From Zobellella iuensis (GTDB lineage Bacteria > Pseudomonadota > Gammaproteobacteria > Enterobacterales > Aeromonadaceae): a DNA stretch of 64,000 bases. Positions within the stretch are counted from its first letter, which is position 1. The number at the start of each line of letters is the position of its first letter. Of this stretch, positions 48,627-58,074 are shown one piece after another. Under the pieces are notes generated by a model that did not search any database, was not told the DNA's origin, and saw only the letters and a program-made list of their open reading frames with translations. The stretch covers positions 1-64,000 of the forward strand of contig NZ_JAERTZ010000008.1 in assembly GCF_016746085.1 (NCBI RefSeq), read 5' to 3'. The translations under genes were made by a program, and so were the position numbers.

Positions 48627-49694
48627 ATGAGCATCAAGATTGAAAATTTAAACAAGCGCTTCGGCGACTTTGTCGCGGTAGACAACATCAACCTGACCCT
48701 GCCGGACGGGCAGCTCACCGCCCTGCTCGGCCCCTCCGGCTCGGGCAAGACCACCCTGCTACGCATGATTGCCGGCCTGGAGCAGCCGGATTCCGGCCGC
48801 ATCTCCTTCTACGGGGAAGACGCCACCGATCTGCACGTCAGCCACCGGGGGGTGGGCTTCGTGTTCCAGCACTACGCCCTGTTCAAGCACATGACGGTAT
48901 TCGAAAACGTGGCCTACGGCCTGACCGTGCGCCCGCGCCGGCTGCGCCCGGACAAGGCCGCCATCCGCAAGAAGGTGATGAGCCTGCTGGAGCTGGTGCA
49001 GCTGGACTGGACCGCCGACCGTTACCCGTCCCAGTTGTCCGGCGGCCAGCGCCAGCGTATCGCCCTGGCCCGCGCCCTGGCGGTGGAGCCCAAGGTGCTG
49101 CTGCTGGACGAACCCTTCGGCGCCCTCGACGCCAAGGTCAGGGCCGAGTTGCGCCGCTGGCTGCGCCGGCTGCACGACGAAATTCACGTCACCAGCGTGT
49201 TCGTGACCCACGATCAGGAAGAAGCGCTGGAGGTGTCCGACCGGGTGGTGGTGATGAACCAGGGCCGGGTCGAGCAGGAAGGCTCGCCGGAAGAGGTGTA
49301 CGATCACCCGGCCAATCCCTTCGTGTACCAGTTCCTCGGCAACGTCAACCTGTTCCACGCCCGGGTGGGCCAGGGCGCCGCCACCATCGGCGGGCTGCGC
49401 CTGCCGGTACCGGAGCTGAAGGAAGTGGAAAACGAAACCGGCCTGGCCTACGTTCGCCCCCACGAGATAGAGGTACTGGCCGGCCCGGCGCCGGACGCCC
49501 TGCACGCGGTGCTCGAGAGCCTGACCGTGGTCGGCCCCACCGTCCGGCTGGAGCTCAGGGCGGACGACGCCAAGGGGCTGATCCAGGCCGAGCTGCCCAA
49601 GACCCACTTCCGCACCCTGGGACTGCTGCAGGGCGACGATGCCTGGTTGCGCCCGCTGCGCAGCAAGGTGTTCCTCGACCAGCACAGCGCCTGA
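48627..49694 (+). CDS. cysA: Sulfate/thiosulfate ABC transporter, ATP-binding protein
   Basis: A 355-aa ATPase with Walker [10 protein letters not shown], signature LSGGQRQRI and Walker [13 protein letters not shown], plus a C-terminal TOBE-like regulatory domain (from about residue 240). It powers CysTW. A perfect-palindrome terminator follows. Confidence 0.96.
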   Translation: MSIKIENLNKRFGDFVAVDNINLTLPDGQLTALLGPSGSGKTTLLRMIAGLEQPDSGRISFYGEDATDLHVSHRGVGFVFQHYALFKHMTVFENVAYGLTVRPRRLRPDKAAIRKKVMSLLELVQLDWTADRYPSQLSGGQRQRIALARALAVEPKVLLLDEPFGALDAKVRAELRRWLRRLHDEIHVTSVFVTHDQEEALEVSDRVVVMNQGRVEQEGSPEEVYDHPANPFVYQFLGNVNLFHARVGQGAATIGGLRLPVPELKEVENETGLAYVRPHEIEVLAGPAPDALHAVLESLTVVGPTVRLELRADDAKGLIQAELPKTHFRTLGLLQGDDAWLRPLRSKVFLDQHSA

Positions 49695-49713
49695 ATCCTC
49701 AAAAAAGCTCAAG

Positions 49714-49744
49714 CAAGGGGGAGGCCGCGGCCTCCCCCTTGTTT
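49714..49744. terminator. Terminator after cysA (28-bp perfect palindrome)
   Basis: CAAGGGGGAGGCCG and its exact reverse complement span 49714-49741, with GTTTAT following on the plus strand. It also lies just after the hydrolase gene converging from the right, so it may serve both. Confidence 0.85.
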
Positions 49745-49772
49745 ATCTCCCGTGGCTCTTCTTGTCCCGGCC

Positions 49773-50354
49773 TTATGCATTCACCCCGGCCGCCAGCGGC
49801 AACCGCGCCAGCCAACGCATTCCCTCCGGCCACTGGCGGTGCCCGGACTCGGTATTGATATGACCCACGTCCCCGAGGATATGGGTCTCGGCCCCCCACC
49901 AGTCGCCGAACTGCCATACCCGCCGGCTGCTGGCGGTGGGATCGGTTTCCGAACCCAGGATCAGCGCCGGAAAGGGCAAGGGCGTGCGCGGCAGGGGCGC
50001 GAAGGGACGCAGTTCGTCCGGTGCCCCCGGGCGCTCCACATCCGCCGGCGCCACCAACAGGGCGCCCGCCACCCGCAACGCGGCTTCGCGCCCATGGCAT
50101 TCCACCCAGTGGGCAATGGTCACGCAGCCCAGGCTGTGGGCGATCAGCACCACCGGGCGGCGGGCGCGGCGGATCATCCCATCCAGGCTGCGGATCCAGT
50201 CGTCCGGATCGGGCTTGTCCCAGCTCTGCACCGACAGCCGTTTCGCCCCCGGCAATAACTGCTGCCAGTGGCTTTGCCAGTGTTCGGGGCCCGAACCCTT
50301 CCAGCCCGGCACCATGATAAAGTCGACTTCATTCGGGCCGTCATGCATCCACAT
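49773..50354 (-). CDS. RBBP9/YdeN-family alpha/beta hydrolase
   Basis: A 193-aa serine hydrolase of the RBBP9/YdeN group. The nucleophile elbow is AHSLGCVTIAHW, the acid is probably in LILGSETDP, and the histidine in DVGHINTESG. VDFIMVPGWKGSGPEHWQSH opens the domain as in the family. The start is ATG at 50354 with GGAGGA upstream, overlapping the end of the TOBE gene by 14 bases, which implies coupled translation. Substrate unknown; family members are small esterases. Confidence 0.9.
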   Translation of the reverse strand: MWMHDGPNEVDFIMVPGWKGSGPEHWQSHWQQLLPGAKRLSVQSWDKPDPDDWIRSLDGMIRRARRPVVLIAHSLGCVTIAHWVECHGREAALRVAGALLVAPADVERPGAPDELRPFAPLPRTPLPFPALILGSETDPTASSRRVWQFGDWWGAETHILGDVGHINTESGHRQWPEGMRWLARLPLAAGVNA

Positions 50355-50595
50355 GATGCTTCCTCCGATAATCAGCCCTGCCGTCATCCATCCCGGTACG
50401 GACGCACAGGGTCATGGCGTCCCCGCTGATATTGAGACCGGGCCTGAGTGCCAATTCGTCAATCAGGCGGCTGGCGACGAATACGGACAACATACCTTGT
50501 GCCGTGCGCACATCCAGCTCCGATATCGCCGGCCCACGGTACAGTTCCATGATTTTACCCTGATAACAATAGGCATCCTGATACAAGACACTCAT
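50341..50595 (-). CDS. Stand-alone TOBE-like domain protein
   Basis: An 84-aa protein resembling a single TOBE/Mop domain: QGKIMELYRGPAISELDV matches the G-x-I-x-x-x-x-x-G-x-x-x-S-E-V pattern, and LIDELALRPGLNISGDAM the usual LGLxxGxxV ending. Such domains bind oxyanions such as molybdate or sulfate. AGGAGT precedes ATG 50595. It is the first gene of a two-gene unit with the RBBP9-like hydrolase. Next to the sulfate importer, an oxyanion-sensing or storage role is possible, but not shown. Confidence 0.6.
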   Translation of the reverse strand: MSVLYQDAYCYQGKIMELYRGPAISELDVRTAQGMLSVFVASRLIDELALRPGLNISGDAMTLCVRTGMDDGRADYRRKHHVDA

Positions 50596-50726
50596 GCCGA
50601 CTCCTGATGAATCCTAAGGTGTCATTAAGGTTAGTGCTATTACGCCGCAATAAAACCAAGAATTTATGCTTTATATTTCGGTTTCCATGGTAATGGCAAT
50701 AGCCGCCGTCATACAAGCGATGACAA

Positions 50727-51599
50727 TTACAACAACCAGGAGGGCGGATTGTCTTCCGCACTGGCCGGAACCATATTCCCGACCCGAGTCATGGGAACCG
50801 GCGTAATAGCATCCTGGAGCGGCGCTGATGGCGTACGTGTCAATAGAAACCCCATTTGCCGGAAACCCTCCTGCGCCAGCTGCGTCGTCGAGGCCGGTGC
50901 CAGGCTGAGCAGACCGGTCCGGTGCGCCTGTTGCAGCCACAGCCGCAGCCGGCGGCGACGGGCACCCGGGTGTTTGATGTCCAGGTCCGGCGACACCCAG
51001 TGCACTCCGATGCTGGCCAGTCGCGACAAGGCCTCGGGCTCCTGGGGCACCGCCTCGGCCAGGATCCGGTAACCGTGCCTGATAAAGCTGCGGGCGGCCT
51101 TTTGCACATGTCCCTCGGCCAGCAAGGGCGCGGCGGCCAGGCGCAGGATCACCGCGCTGGGTGTCAGTCCCACTCGCTGCAGCAGCCGGCCGAATACCTT
51201 GCCGTGATCCCCCGGCAGGGAGCCGATATGGCGCGGATGCACATCGACGATAAGCCCACCCTGGCGCCGGTGGAGCTGGTGATGGAGCACATGAACCATG
51301 CGCAGGAAGCGATCCAGGAACAGGATGTCCGCCTCGTTCCAGGCCTGCAGGTAGAGGATATCCGGGTTGATATGGTTGCCCGACTCGCCGGTCACCCGCA
51401 GCGAGGTTTCATTGAACAAGGGGCGGTGCCGGTAGGCGCCGAAGATGCCGCCGTGGTGGGGGGTGATATTGAGACCGCCGAGGCCGGCGACCAGCTCTTC
51501 GCCTTGCCGGCGCAGCACGGCCAGCTCCCGCAGTACCGAGCGGGGGTGGAGAAGATAAAGCTGTTCGAGCACATCGTCATAGGGGTCGGGCAATAGCAT
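50727..51599 (-). CDS. Degenerate EAL-like domain protein
   Basis: A 290-aa protein whose central part resembles an EAL phosphodiesterase fold: GGLIVDVHPRHIGSLPG, then GLTPSAVILRLAAAPLL and GYRILAEAVPQEPEALSRLA align in order with EAL secondary structure. The catalytic EAL triplet and acidic metal ligands are missing, so c-di-GMP hydrolysis is unlikely; ligand binding or protein contacts are possible. AGGAGG precedes ATG 51599. Divergent from the rhodanese gene. The assignment is from pattern alone. Confidence 0.55.
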   Translation of the reverse strand: MLLPDPYDDVLEQLYLLHPRSVLRELAVLRRQGEELVAGLGGLNITPHHGGIFGAYRHRPLFNETSLRVTGESGNHINPDILYLQAWNEADILFLDRFLRMVHVLHHQLHRRQGGLIVDVHPRHIGSLPGDHGKVFGRLLQRVGLTPSAVILRLAAAPLLAEGHVQKAARSFIRHGYRILAEAVPQEPEALSRLASIGVHWVSPDLDIKHPGARRRRLRLWLQQAHRTGLLSLAPASTTQLAQEGFRQMGFLLTRTPSAPLQDAITPVPMTRVGNMVPASAEDNPPSWLL

Positions 51600-51891
51600 C
51601 GCTGCCTCCTGAAATATGGTAGAAGCCGGTTAAGAACAACATTTTCTTTCTACAGCAATCATTAAAGATGACGGGCATTCTTGTTTCCTCCGGGTAAAAG
51701 TCCATCTTGAGCATACCGTGCCAAAAACTATTTCCTAAAGCAAAATAACCGATATATAAATACCGAAAAATATTTATCCCTTATCCATTTTTATCGATAT
51801 CCAATCCATGAATGGTTGTTTTACTCCCTTGCCGCTCTCGTTAATTATCGATGCTACTTTCCCTATTTCAGTCAATACCAAGGAGTCGAAT

Positions 51892-52815
51892 ATGAAATGG
51901 AAAAAACGCGTTCAGCGCATGGTGGTGGCCGTTACTGGCCTGCTCGCCTTTCAGGTCCATGCCGGAAACGAGGTACTGGTCAGTACCGACTGGCTGGAGC
52001 AGAACCTGAATAACGACAAAATCCGTATCGTCGAAGTCAGCGTCACGCCCGGCGTTTACGAGCGCGGCCATATTCCCGGCGCCGTCAACTTCCGCTGGCA
52101 CAGCGATCTGGTCGACCCGGTGAAGCGGGACATCGCCAGCCAGGAAAATTTCCAGCAACTGCTGCGTGACGCGGGCATCTCCGACGGCACCACTGTGGTG
52201 CTCTACGGGGACAACAACAACTGGTTCGCCGCCTGGGGCGCCTGGATTTTCGATGTCTACCAGGTAGAGGGCGTCAAGCTGCTCGACGGCGGACGCAACA
52301 AATGGGAGGCGGAAGGCCGCCCACTGGATACCCGCGCCGCCCGTTACAACGGCGGCAACATCACCCTGACCGGCTACAACCCTCGGCTCAGGGCACGCCT
52401 GCAGGACGTGGTGGCGGTGGCGGAAGGGCGTGAAGACCAGGCCCTGATCGATATCCGCTCGCCCGATGAATACCAGGGCAAGGTGATAGCACCGGCCGGG
52501 GTGCAGGAGCTGGCGGTACGGGCCGGCCATGTGCCCGGTGCGGTGAACGTGCCCTGGAGCAGCGCGGTGGCGGCGGATGGCAGCTTCAAGCCGGCCGACG
52601 AGCTGCGCGCCCTCTACCAGTCCGTGGGTGTCGATGGCAGCAAGCCGGTGATCGTGTATTGCCGCATCGGCGAGCGCTCCAGCCACACCTGGTTCGCGCT
52701 CAGCAAGATCCTCGGCTACGAGGTGCGCAACTACGACGGCTCCTGGACCGAATACGGCAACAGCGTGGGGGTTCCTGTGACCAACCCGGCCGGTACCGTC
52801 TGGGGCGGGCTCTGA
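51892..52815 (+). CDS. Secreted rhodanese-type sulfurtransferase
   Basis: A 307-aa exported thiosulfate/3-mercaptopyruvate sulfurtransferase with tandem rhodanese domains. A signal peptide ends near VHAG. The first domain is inactive; the second has the active-site loop YCRIGERSSHTW with catalytic Cys. GHIPGAVNFRW and GHVPGAVNVPW are the domain hallmarks. The start is ATG at 51892 (AAGGAG upstream), not the earlier ATG at 51808. It would move sulfane sulfur in the periplasm, next to a thiosulfate-type permease gene. Confidence 0.92.
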   Translation: MKWKKRVQRMVVAVTGLLAFQVHAGNEVLVSTDWLEQNLNNDKIRIVEVSVTPGVYERGHIPGAVNFRWHSDLVDPVKRDIASQENFQQLLRDAGISDGTTVVLYGDNNNWFAAWGAWIFDVYQVEGVKLLDGGRNKWEAEGRPLDTRAARYNGGNITLTGYNPRLRARLQDVVAVAEGREDQALIDIRSPDEYQGKVIAPAGVQELAVRAGHVPGAVNVPWSSAVAADGSFKPADELRALYQSVGVDGSKPVIVYCRIGERSSHTWFALSKILGYEVRNYDGSWTEYGNSVGVPVTNPAGTVWGGL

Positions 52816-52897
52816 ATTCCGTTATTGCTTGATGCTTCCTTGTTCCGTTGCAGGCCGCCATGGCTGCTCCATCTTGCCAGGACCTGAGCAGGCCGGC

Positions 52898-52928
52898 ACG
52901 GGTATCAGCCTTTGATACCCGTTTTTTT
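52898..52928 (+). terminator. Intrinsic terminator between rhodanese and YeeE genes
   Basis: ACGGGTATCA (52898-52907) pairs perfectly with TGATACCCGT (52913-52922), followed by seven T. It ends only 17 bp before the permease start codon, so it could also act as an attenuator in that gene's leader. Confidence 0.93.
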
Positions 52929-52944
52929 ATTGGGACTCTTCGTT

Positions 52945-54144
52945 ATGCCTGGTTTTCTTGTCGTTTCATCCTCCACCCCGGCGATGCCCCATCGGTGGTG
53001 GCTGGCCGCGGCCATCGGCGGTGCGCTGCTCTGGGGCGGCTTCGCGCTCGCGTCACGTGCCGACGGCGATGCCCTGTCCTTTTCCCTGTTGAGTGGCGCC
53101 CTGTTCGGCCTGGTGCTGCAGCGCTCGCGGTTCTGCTTTTTCTGCATCAGCCGGGATTTTATCGAGCAACGCAACGCCTCCGGGCTGCTGGGGCTGCTCG
53201 CCGCCCTGGCGGTCGGTACCCTCGGCTACGCGGCGGTGTTCGGCGCCTTCGTGCCCGACCCGGGCAGCGGGCGCCTGCCGCCCGGCGCCCATATCGGGCC
53301 GGTCAGTTGGGTGCTGGCGGCCGGCGCCTTCAGCTTCGGCCTGGGCATGAGCCTGTCCGGATCCTGTATCAGTGCCCACCTCTATCGCCTGGGTGAAGGC
53401 GCCCTGGCCTCGCCCTTCGCCCTGCTCGGCGCCCTGGCTGGATTCATACTGGGCTTTATCAGCTGGAACCCGCTTTATCTCGGCAGCCTGCAACAGGCGC
53501 CGGTGGTCTGGCTGCCCGGGCACCTGGGCTACGGTGCCACCGTGCTGCTGCAACTGGCGGTGCTGGCCGTGCTCGCCCTGGTGTTGCTGAGGTTTCACCG
53601 GGCCCCTCCCCGAAGCCCGGCTGGCGGCGACGCGTCGCTCTATCGACTGCTGTTCGGAGCTCGCTGGCCCACCTTTGTCGGCGGCATTCTGATCGGCATG
53701 CTGGGAGTGGTGGCCTACTTCCGCGTCGCCCCGCTCGGGGTCACCGCCGAGTTGGGCAGCCTGGCGCGCACCGGCGCGGATCAACTGGGACTGCTGCCGA
53801 CGCGACTGGAAGGGCTGGACGGCTTTTCCGGCTGCATGACGGTGATCAAGCAAAGCCTGCTGTCCAACAACGGCGTTTTCGTGGCCGGCCTAGTGCTGGC
53901 CTCCTGGGCGTCGGCCCTGCTGGCCGGAGACTGGCGTCCGCGGCGGCCCACCCTGACGGAGATAGGCCGCAACCTGGCGGGAGGGGTGTTGATGGGCTGG
54001 GGCGCCATGGTGGCCCTGGGCTGCACCGTCGGCACCCTGCTGTCGGGCATCATGGCGGCCGCGCTGTCGGGTTGGGTGTTCCTGCTGTGCTGCCTGCTGG
54101 GGCTGCTCGCGGGCCTGGGATTGCGCCGGCGCCTGCCGGGATAA
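52945..54144 (+). CDS. YeeE/YedE-family permease (thiosulfate-type)
   Basis: A 399-aa polytopic membrane protein with about ten hydrophobic segments. It carries the family repeats LQRSRFCFF, GMSLSGSCISAHLYRLGEG, DGFSGCMTV and ALGCTVGTLLSG, with the conserved cysteines proposed to pass thiosulfate in TsuA. The start is ATG at 52945; an upstream TTG (52912) lies inside the terminator stem. Next to a secreted rhodanese, uptake of thiosulfate or another sulfur species is likely. Confidence 0.9.
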   Translation: MPGFLVVSSSTPAMPHRWWLAAAIGGALLWGGFALASRADGDALSFSLLSGALFGLVLQRSRFCFFCISRDFIEQRNASGLLGLLAALAVGTLGYAAVFGAFVPDPGSGRLPPGAHIGPVSWVLAAGAFSFGLGMSLSGSCISAHLYRLGEGALASPFALLGALAGFILGFISWNPLYLGSLQQAPVVWLPGHLGYGATVLLQLAVLAVLALVLLRFHRAPPRSPAGGDASLYRLLFGARWPTFVGGILIGMLGVVAYFRVAPLGVTAELGSLARTGADQLGLLPTRLEGLDGFSGCMTVIKQSLLSNNGVFVAGLVLASWASALLAGDWRPRRPTLTEIGRNLAGGVLMGWGAMVALGCTVGTLLSGIMAAALSGWVFLLCCLLGLLAGLGLRRRLPG

Positions 54145-54149
54145 TGCTT

Positions 54150-54167
54150 GGGGAGGCTTTCCTCCCC
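54150..54167. terminator. Hairpin between converging YeeE and LysR genes
   Basis: GGGGAGG (54150-54156), loop CTTT, CCTCCCC (54161-54167). It fills most of the 23-bp gap between the two stop codons. T-tracts are absent, so efficiency is uncertain. Confidence 0.55.
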
Positions 54168-55103
54168 TCAGCTCTCCTCGGCGCCGAAAATGGCCTCGTC
54201 GGCCGCTTCCCGGGTCAGCCCGGGGCTGCACAGGCCGAGGAAGTCGTAGACATAGCCGCGCAGAAAGGAGCCCCGCCGCACCCCCAGGTAGGTGGTGTTG
54301 GTGGGAAACAGGTGGTGGCAGTCGAGCAGCCGCAGCCCCTGATCCCGCCGCTCGTTGAAGGCCATGGATGCCATGATGCCGATACCCAGATCCAGCTCCA
54401 CATAGGTCTTGATTACGTCGGCGTCCAGGGCCGACATGGCGATGTCGAGCTGGATGCCCGCCGTCCGGAACGCCTCGTCAATGTTGTTCCGCCCGGTGTA
54501 GCCCTCGTGGTAGGTGATCACCGGAAAGGCGGCGATATCGGCCAGCGAAACCTGCGGCAGGCGGGCCAGGGGGTGCGCCTCGGGCACCACCACGCCGTGA
54601 TGCCAGCGGTAGTAGGGAAAGCAGGCGAAGTGCCGCTGGTTGGCCAGCAGGCCCTCGGTGGCAATGCCCACGTCCACCTCGCCGGCCTTGAGCAGCTCCG
54701 CGATTTCGTCGGGGCCGCACTGGTGCAGCGCCAGCCGCACCTTGGGGAATTTTTGCTGGAACTGCTTGAGCACCGCCGGCAGCGCGTAGCGGGCCTGGGT
54801 ATGGGTGGTGGCGATGCGCAGGCTGCCGCTGTCGCTGTGCACGAACTGCTGGGCCGCCTGGCGCATGTTGTCGAGCTCGGCCAGGATCCGCTCCACCGAG
54901 CCCAGCACCAGCTCGCCCGGCTCGGTCAACCCCAGCAGCCGCTTGCCCCGCCGTTCGAACAGGGTCACGCCCAGTTCCTCCTCCAGATCCCGCAGGTGCT
55001 TGCTGACCCCGGACTGGGAAGTGAACAGGGCCGTCGACACCGCCGTCAGGTTGAACTGCCGCCGCGCCGTTTCCCGTACTATCCGTAACTGCTGTAGGTT
55101 CAT
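54168..55103 (-). CDS. CysB/Cbl-type LysR regulator
   Basis: A 311-aa LysR-family protein of the CysB/Cbl group: MNLQQLRIVRETARRQFNLT and TSQSGVSKHLRDLEEELG form the helix-turn-helix, and TTHTQARYALPAVLKQF is the CysB-type effector-domain opening. CysB responds to N-acetylserine and activates sulfur-assimilation genes; Cbl controls taurine and sulfonate genes. Length is nearer Cbl (316) than CysB (324), but the two cannot be told apart here. It lies at the right end of the sulfur region and is the likely regulator of part or all of it. Confidence 0.9.
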   Translation of the reverse strand: MNLQQLRIVRETARRQFNLTAVSTALFTSQSGVSKHLRDLEEELGVTLFERRGKRLLGLTEPGELVLGSVERILAELDNMRQAAQQFVHSDSGSLRIATTHTQARYALPAVLKQFQQKFPKVRLALHQCGPDEIAELLKAGEVDVGIATEGLLANQRHFACFPYYRWHHGVVVPEAHPLARLPQVSLADIAAFPVITYHEGYTGRNNIDEAFRTAGIQLDIAMSALDADVIKTYVELDLGIGIMASMAFNERRDQGLRLLDCHHLFPTNTTYLGVRRGSFLRGYVYDFLGLCSPGLTREAADEAIFGAEES

Positions 55104-55241
55104 GATCCTGCCTGGCCTCTGATTTCTTATTCCTTTATGAAATATAAAATCCCATTCATATATTCATAAATAATCTTTTTCGATATCTATAGCAGTATTG
55201 GTAGTAACAGGCTCGGCTGCTCGGGGCCAGGATGGGGCAAC

Positions 55242-56186
55242 TCAGGCTATGCCCAGCAAACCTAACAGGAAAAGCCCGGCCATGACGCTGGCCGCCGACA
55301 ACAGGGTGGAGATGGCGATGATGCTGGCCGCCAGCCGGCCGTCGCTGCCCGCCGCCTTGGCCATGACGTAACTCACCGCCGCCGTGGGGCTGGCCAGAAA
55401 TAGGAACAGGATGCCGAGCTCCCGCCCGCCGAAGCCCAGCGCCCAGGCCAGGGGGGTGAACAGCAGCGGCGACCACAGCACCTTGATCAGGCTGGCTCCC
55501 AGCGCCAGGCTGCCGGACCGGCAGAAGGCCGAAAGCGACAGGCTGCCGCCCACGCAGATCAGGGCGATCGGCAGGGTGATGCCGGCGAAGTAGTCGCCGG
55601 ACACCAGCAGCCAGTGTGGCAGGGAAAGCCCAGCCACCGAGCCCAGCAGCCCTGCCGCCACCGCGATGATCAGCGGATTGCGAGCCAGATCCCGCAGCAC
55701 CGTCCAGGCCGTGGTCCGGTAGCCGCCGCCGTAAACCGACAGCACCAGGGTCGAGAGCACGTTGAACACCACTATGATGAGCCCGGCCATGACCCCGCCC
55801 ACCGAGAGGCCGTAGTCGCCGTACAGCCCCGCCGCCAGCGCCAGGCTGATGATGCCGCAGTTGCCGCGAAAGGCCCCCTGCACGTATATGCCCCGCTCCG
55901 CCGCCGGCACCCGCCTCGCCGCCCAGGCCCAAGCACCGGCGAAGGTCAGGCAGGTGGCGATGCAGAAATAGCCCACCAGCCAGGGCTGCAGCGCCGTGCT
56001 CAGATCCGCCCGCAATATGCTCAAAAACAGCAGGGTCGGCATGGTGGCCTTGAAGGTGAGCATCGAGGCCGTGCCGATAAAGGCATCGTCGATCAGGCGG
56101 ATTTTCTTGAGCAGGGCGCCCAGCAGCACCATGGTGAACACCGGCGCGGTCACCGCGAACACCTGGGCGAAGATCTCGTTATTCAT
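55242..56186 (-). CDS. Auxin efflux carrier (AEC) family transporter
   Basis: A 314-aa membrane protein with about ten hydrophobic segments in the AEC pattern, including GAFRGNCGIISLALA and LASPTAAVSYVMAKAAGSDG. Bacterial AEC proteins move organic acids such as malate or malonate. The start is ATG at 56186 with GGGAG upstream; the extra eight codons to 56210 are not needed. It stands alone between the sulfur region and the aldarate genes. Substrate not determinable. Confidence 0.9.
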   Translation of the reverse strand: MNNEIFAQVFAVTAPVFTMVLLGALLKKIRLIDDAFIGTASMLTFKATMPTLLFLSILRADLSTALQPWLVGYFCIATCLTFAGAWAWAARRVPAAERGIYVQGAFRGNCGIISLALAAGLYGDYGLSVGGVMAGLIIVVFNVLSTLVLSVYGGGYRTTAWTVLRDLARNPLIIAVAAGLLGSVAGLSLPHWLLVSGDYFAGITLPIALICVGGSLSLSAFCRSGSLALGASLIKVLWSPLLFTPLAWALGFGGRELGILFLFLASPTAAVSYVMAKAAGSDGRLAASIIAISTLLSAASVMAGLFLLGLLGIA

Positions 56187-56301
56187 CAATGGGCTCCCGT
56201 ACAATGGCAAACGCCCCTGGACGGGGCATCAAGGTTTGTCGGCAAAGTCTAGCTCCCGTTTTTTCGCCAAACATTTCCCTTTGTCATGGCCGTTTAACCC
56301 T

Positions 56302-56368
56302 GGTCATCTCCGCGAAGGCGGAGATCCATGAAATATTGCACTGGACTCCCGCCTTCGCGGGAGTGACC
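56302..56368. repeat. REP-like palindromic element, copy 2
   Basis: Two hairpins, TCTCCGCGAAGGCGGAGA on the left and CTCCCGCCTTCGCGGGAG on the right, bounded by GGTCA and TGACC. Same build as 174-239, with the better-paired arm now on the right, so the two copies are in opposite orientation. Confidence 0.8.
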
Positions 56369-56401
56369 ACAGAGTAATACGCAGGCTTGTCCGCACACTA
56401 A

Positions 56402-56422
56402 AACGCCCCTGGCCGGGGCGTT
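56402..56422 (-). terminator. Terminator of the aldehyde dehydrogenase operon
   Basis: AACGCCCC (56402-56409) pairs with GGGGCGTT (56415-56422); on the minus strand the stem ends in TTTT. It lies 14 bp after the dehydrogenase stop. Confidence 0.75.
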
Positions 56423-56435
56423 AACAATCAAAGGC

Positions 56436-58007
56436 TCAGTAGCTGCCGTCCAGCAGGCGCCGCAGCCCGAGCGGGTTGTCGTCCCGCAGCTCCGCCGGCA
56501 GCAGCGCCGCCGGCAGATCCTGGTAACACACCGGGCGCAGGAAGCGGGAGATGGCGGCGCTGCCCACCGAGGTGGTGCGGCTGTCGGAGGTGGCCGGGAA
56601 GGGGCCGCCGTGCACCATGGCATGGCACACCTCCACCCCGGTGGGGTAGCCGTTGCACAGGATACGGCCGGCCTTGCGCTCCAGCACCGGCAGCAGGGCG
56701 CGGGCCGAATCCACGTCGCCCTCGTCCAGTTGCAGGGTGGCGGTCAGCTGCCCTTCGAGCGCCTCGGCCACCCGGCCGAAGTCCGCCAGCGAGCGGCAAC
56801 GGATCACCAGTGAGGCCGAACCGAACACTTCTTCATGCAATGCCGTCTCGGCCAGGAAGGCGTCGGCATCGGTCACATAGAGCCCGGCCCGGCACTGGTT
56901 GGGGGCGTCGCCCTCCTGGCCCCGGGCCTGCACGCTTACCTGGGGATGCGCCTCGAGCCGGCCCACGCCTTCGCTGTAGGCCCGATGGATGCCCGGGGTC
57001 AGCATGGTCTGGCTGGCCACCCCGGCCAGTTCCGCTTCCGCCGTGGCCAGGAAGCGAGCCAGCGCCGGCCCTTCCAGTGCGATAACCAGGCCCGGGTTGG
57101 TGCAGAACTGGCCGGCGCCCATGGTCAGGGAGCCGACAAAGCCCTTGGCGATGGCGTCGCCCCGGGCTTCCAGCGCCTGGGGCAGCAGGAACACCGGGTT
57201 GATGCTGCTCATCTCCGCATAGACAGGGATCGGCTCGGGCCGGCTCGCCGCCAGCCGCATCAGCGCGGTGCCGCCGCCGCGGGAGCCGGTAAAACCCACC
57301 GCCTTGATGGCGGGATGGCTCACCAGCGCCGAGCCGACCAGGTTACCGGAGCCGAACAGCAGCGAGAACACCCCTTCCGGCAGGCCGCACTCGGCCACCG
57401 CCCGCTGCACCGCCCGCCCCACCAGCTCGGAGGTGCCGGGATGGGCGGAGTGGGCCTTAACCACCACAGGGCAGCCGGCGGCCAGGGCCGAGGCGGTATC
57501 GCCGCCGGCCACGGAAAACGCCAGCGGGAAGTTGCTGGCGCCGAACACCGCCACCGGCCCCAGGGGAATGTGGCGCAGGCGCAGATCGGCGCGCGGCAGC
57601 GGCTGGCGCTCGGGCTGGGCCGGATCGATGCGGGCATCGATGAAGTCGCCGGCCCGCACCACGGCGGCGAACAGGCGCAGCTGGCCGACGGTGCGGCCCC
57701 GCTCCCCTTCCAGCCGAGCCCGCGGCAGGCCGGTTTCGGCCATGGCCCGCTCGATCAGGGCATCACCCAGGGCCAGTATCTGGTTGGCGATGGCTTCCAG
57801 CAGCCGGGCGCGCTCTTCCAGCGGCCGGGCGCGATAGTCGTCGAAGGCCTGGCCAGCCAGCTCGCAGGCCTGGCGCACCAGGACGCCGTCGTCACCGGCA
57901 AAACCGGGCTGCAACTGCGCTCCGCTGGCCGGGTTGATGGCAAACACCGGCGCGGCCGAGCCCTTTGCCGATTGGGCACCAATCAGCATCTCACCTCGAA
58001 TTTCCAT
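56436..58007 (-). CDS. 2-oxoglutarate semialdehyde (2,5-dioxovalerate) dehydrogenase
   Basis: A 523-aa aldehyde dehydrogenase of the NADP-linked family III type. Catalytic Cys302 ([10 protein letters not shown]) and Glu265 (YAEMSSINP) are present; [20 protein letters not shown] is the cofactor region. It oxidises 2-oxoglutarate semialdehyde to 2-oxoglutarate, the last step of glucarate/galactarate breakdown. It follows the GntR, gudD and kdgD genes on the same strand, which supports this over other aldehyde substrates. Confidence 0.92.
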   Translation of the reverse strand: MEIRGEMLIGAQSAKGSAAPVFAINPASGAQLQPGFAGDDGVLVRQACELAGQAFDDYRARPLEERARLLEAIANQILALGDALIERAMAETGLPRARLEGERGRTVGQLRLFAAVVRAGDFIDARIDPAQPERQPLPRADLRLRHIPLGPVAVFGASNFPLAFSVAGGDTASALAAGCPVVVKAHSAHPGTSELVGRAVQRAVAECGLPEGVFSLLFGSGNLVGSALVSHPAIKAVGFTGSRGGGTALMRLAASRPEPIPVYAEMSSINPVFLLPQALEARGDAIAKGFVGSLTMGAGQFCTNPGLVIALEGPALARFLATAEAELAGVASQTMLTPGIHRAYSEGVGRLEAHPQVSVQARGQEGDAPNQCRAGLYVTDADAFLAETALHEEVFGSASLVIRCRSLADFGRVAEALEGQLTATLQLDEGDVDSARALLPVLERKAGRILCNGYPTGVEVCHAMVHGGPFPATSDSRTTSVGSAAISRFLRPVCYQDLPAALLPAELRDDNPLGLRRLLDGSY

Positions 58008-58074
58008 GGGTAACCTCTGTCAATAATGCGGAGTAATGGTTCCGTCGTTCAGGAAGCCTCGTCCGGCGGGCCCG

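Noticed and set aside
51808-51891. Earlier start for the rhodanese gene
   Set aside because: It would put 28 residues ahead of a good signal peptide, and AAGGAG clearly serves the ATG at 51892.
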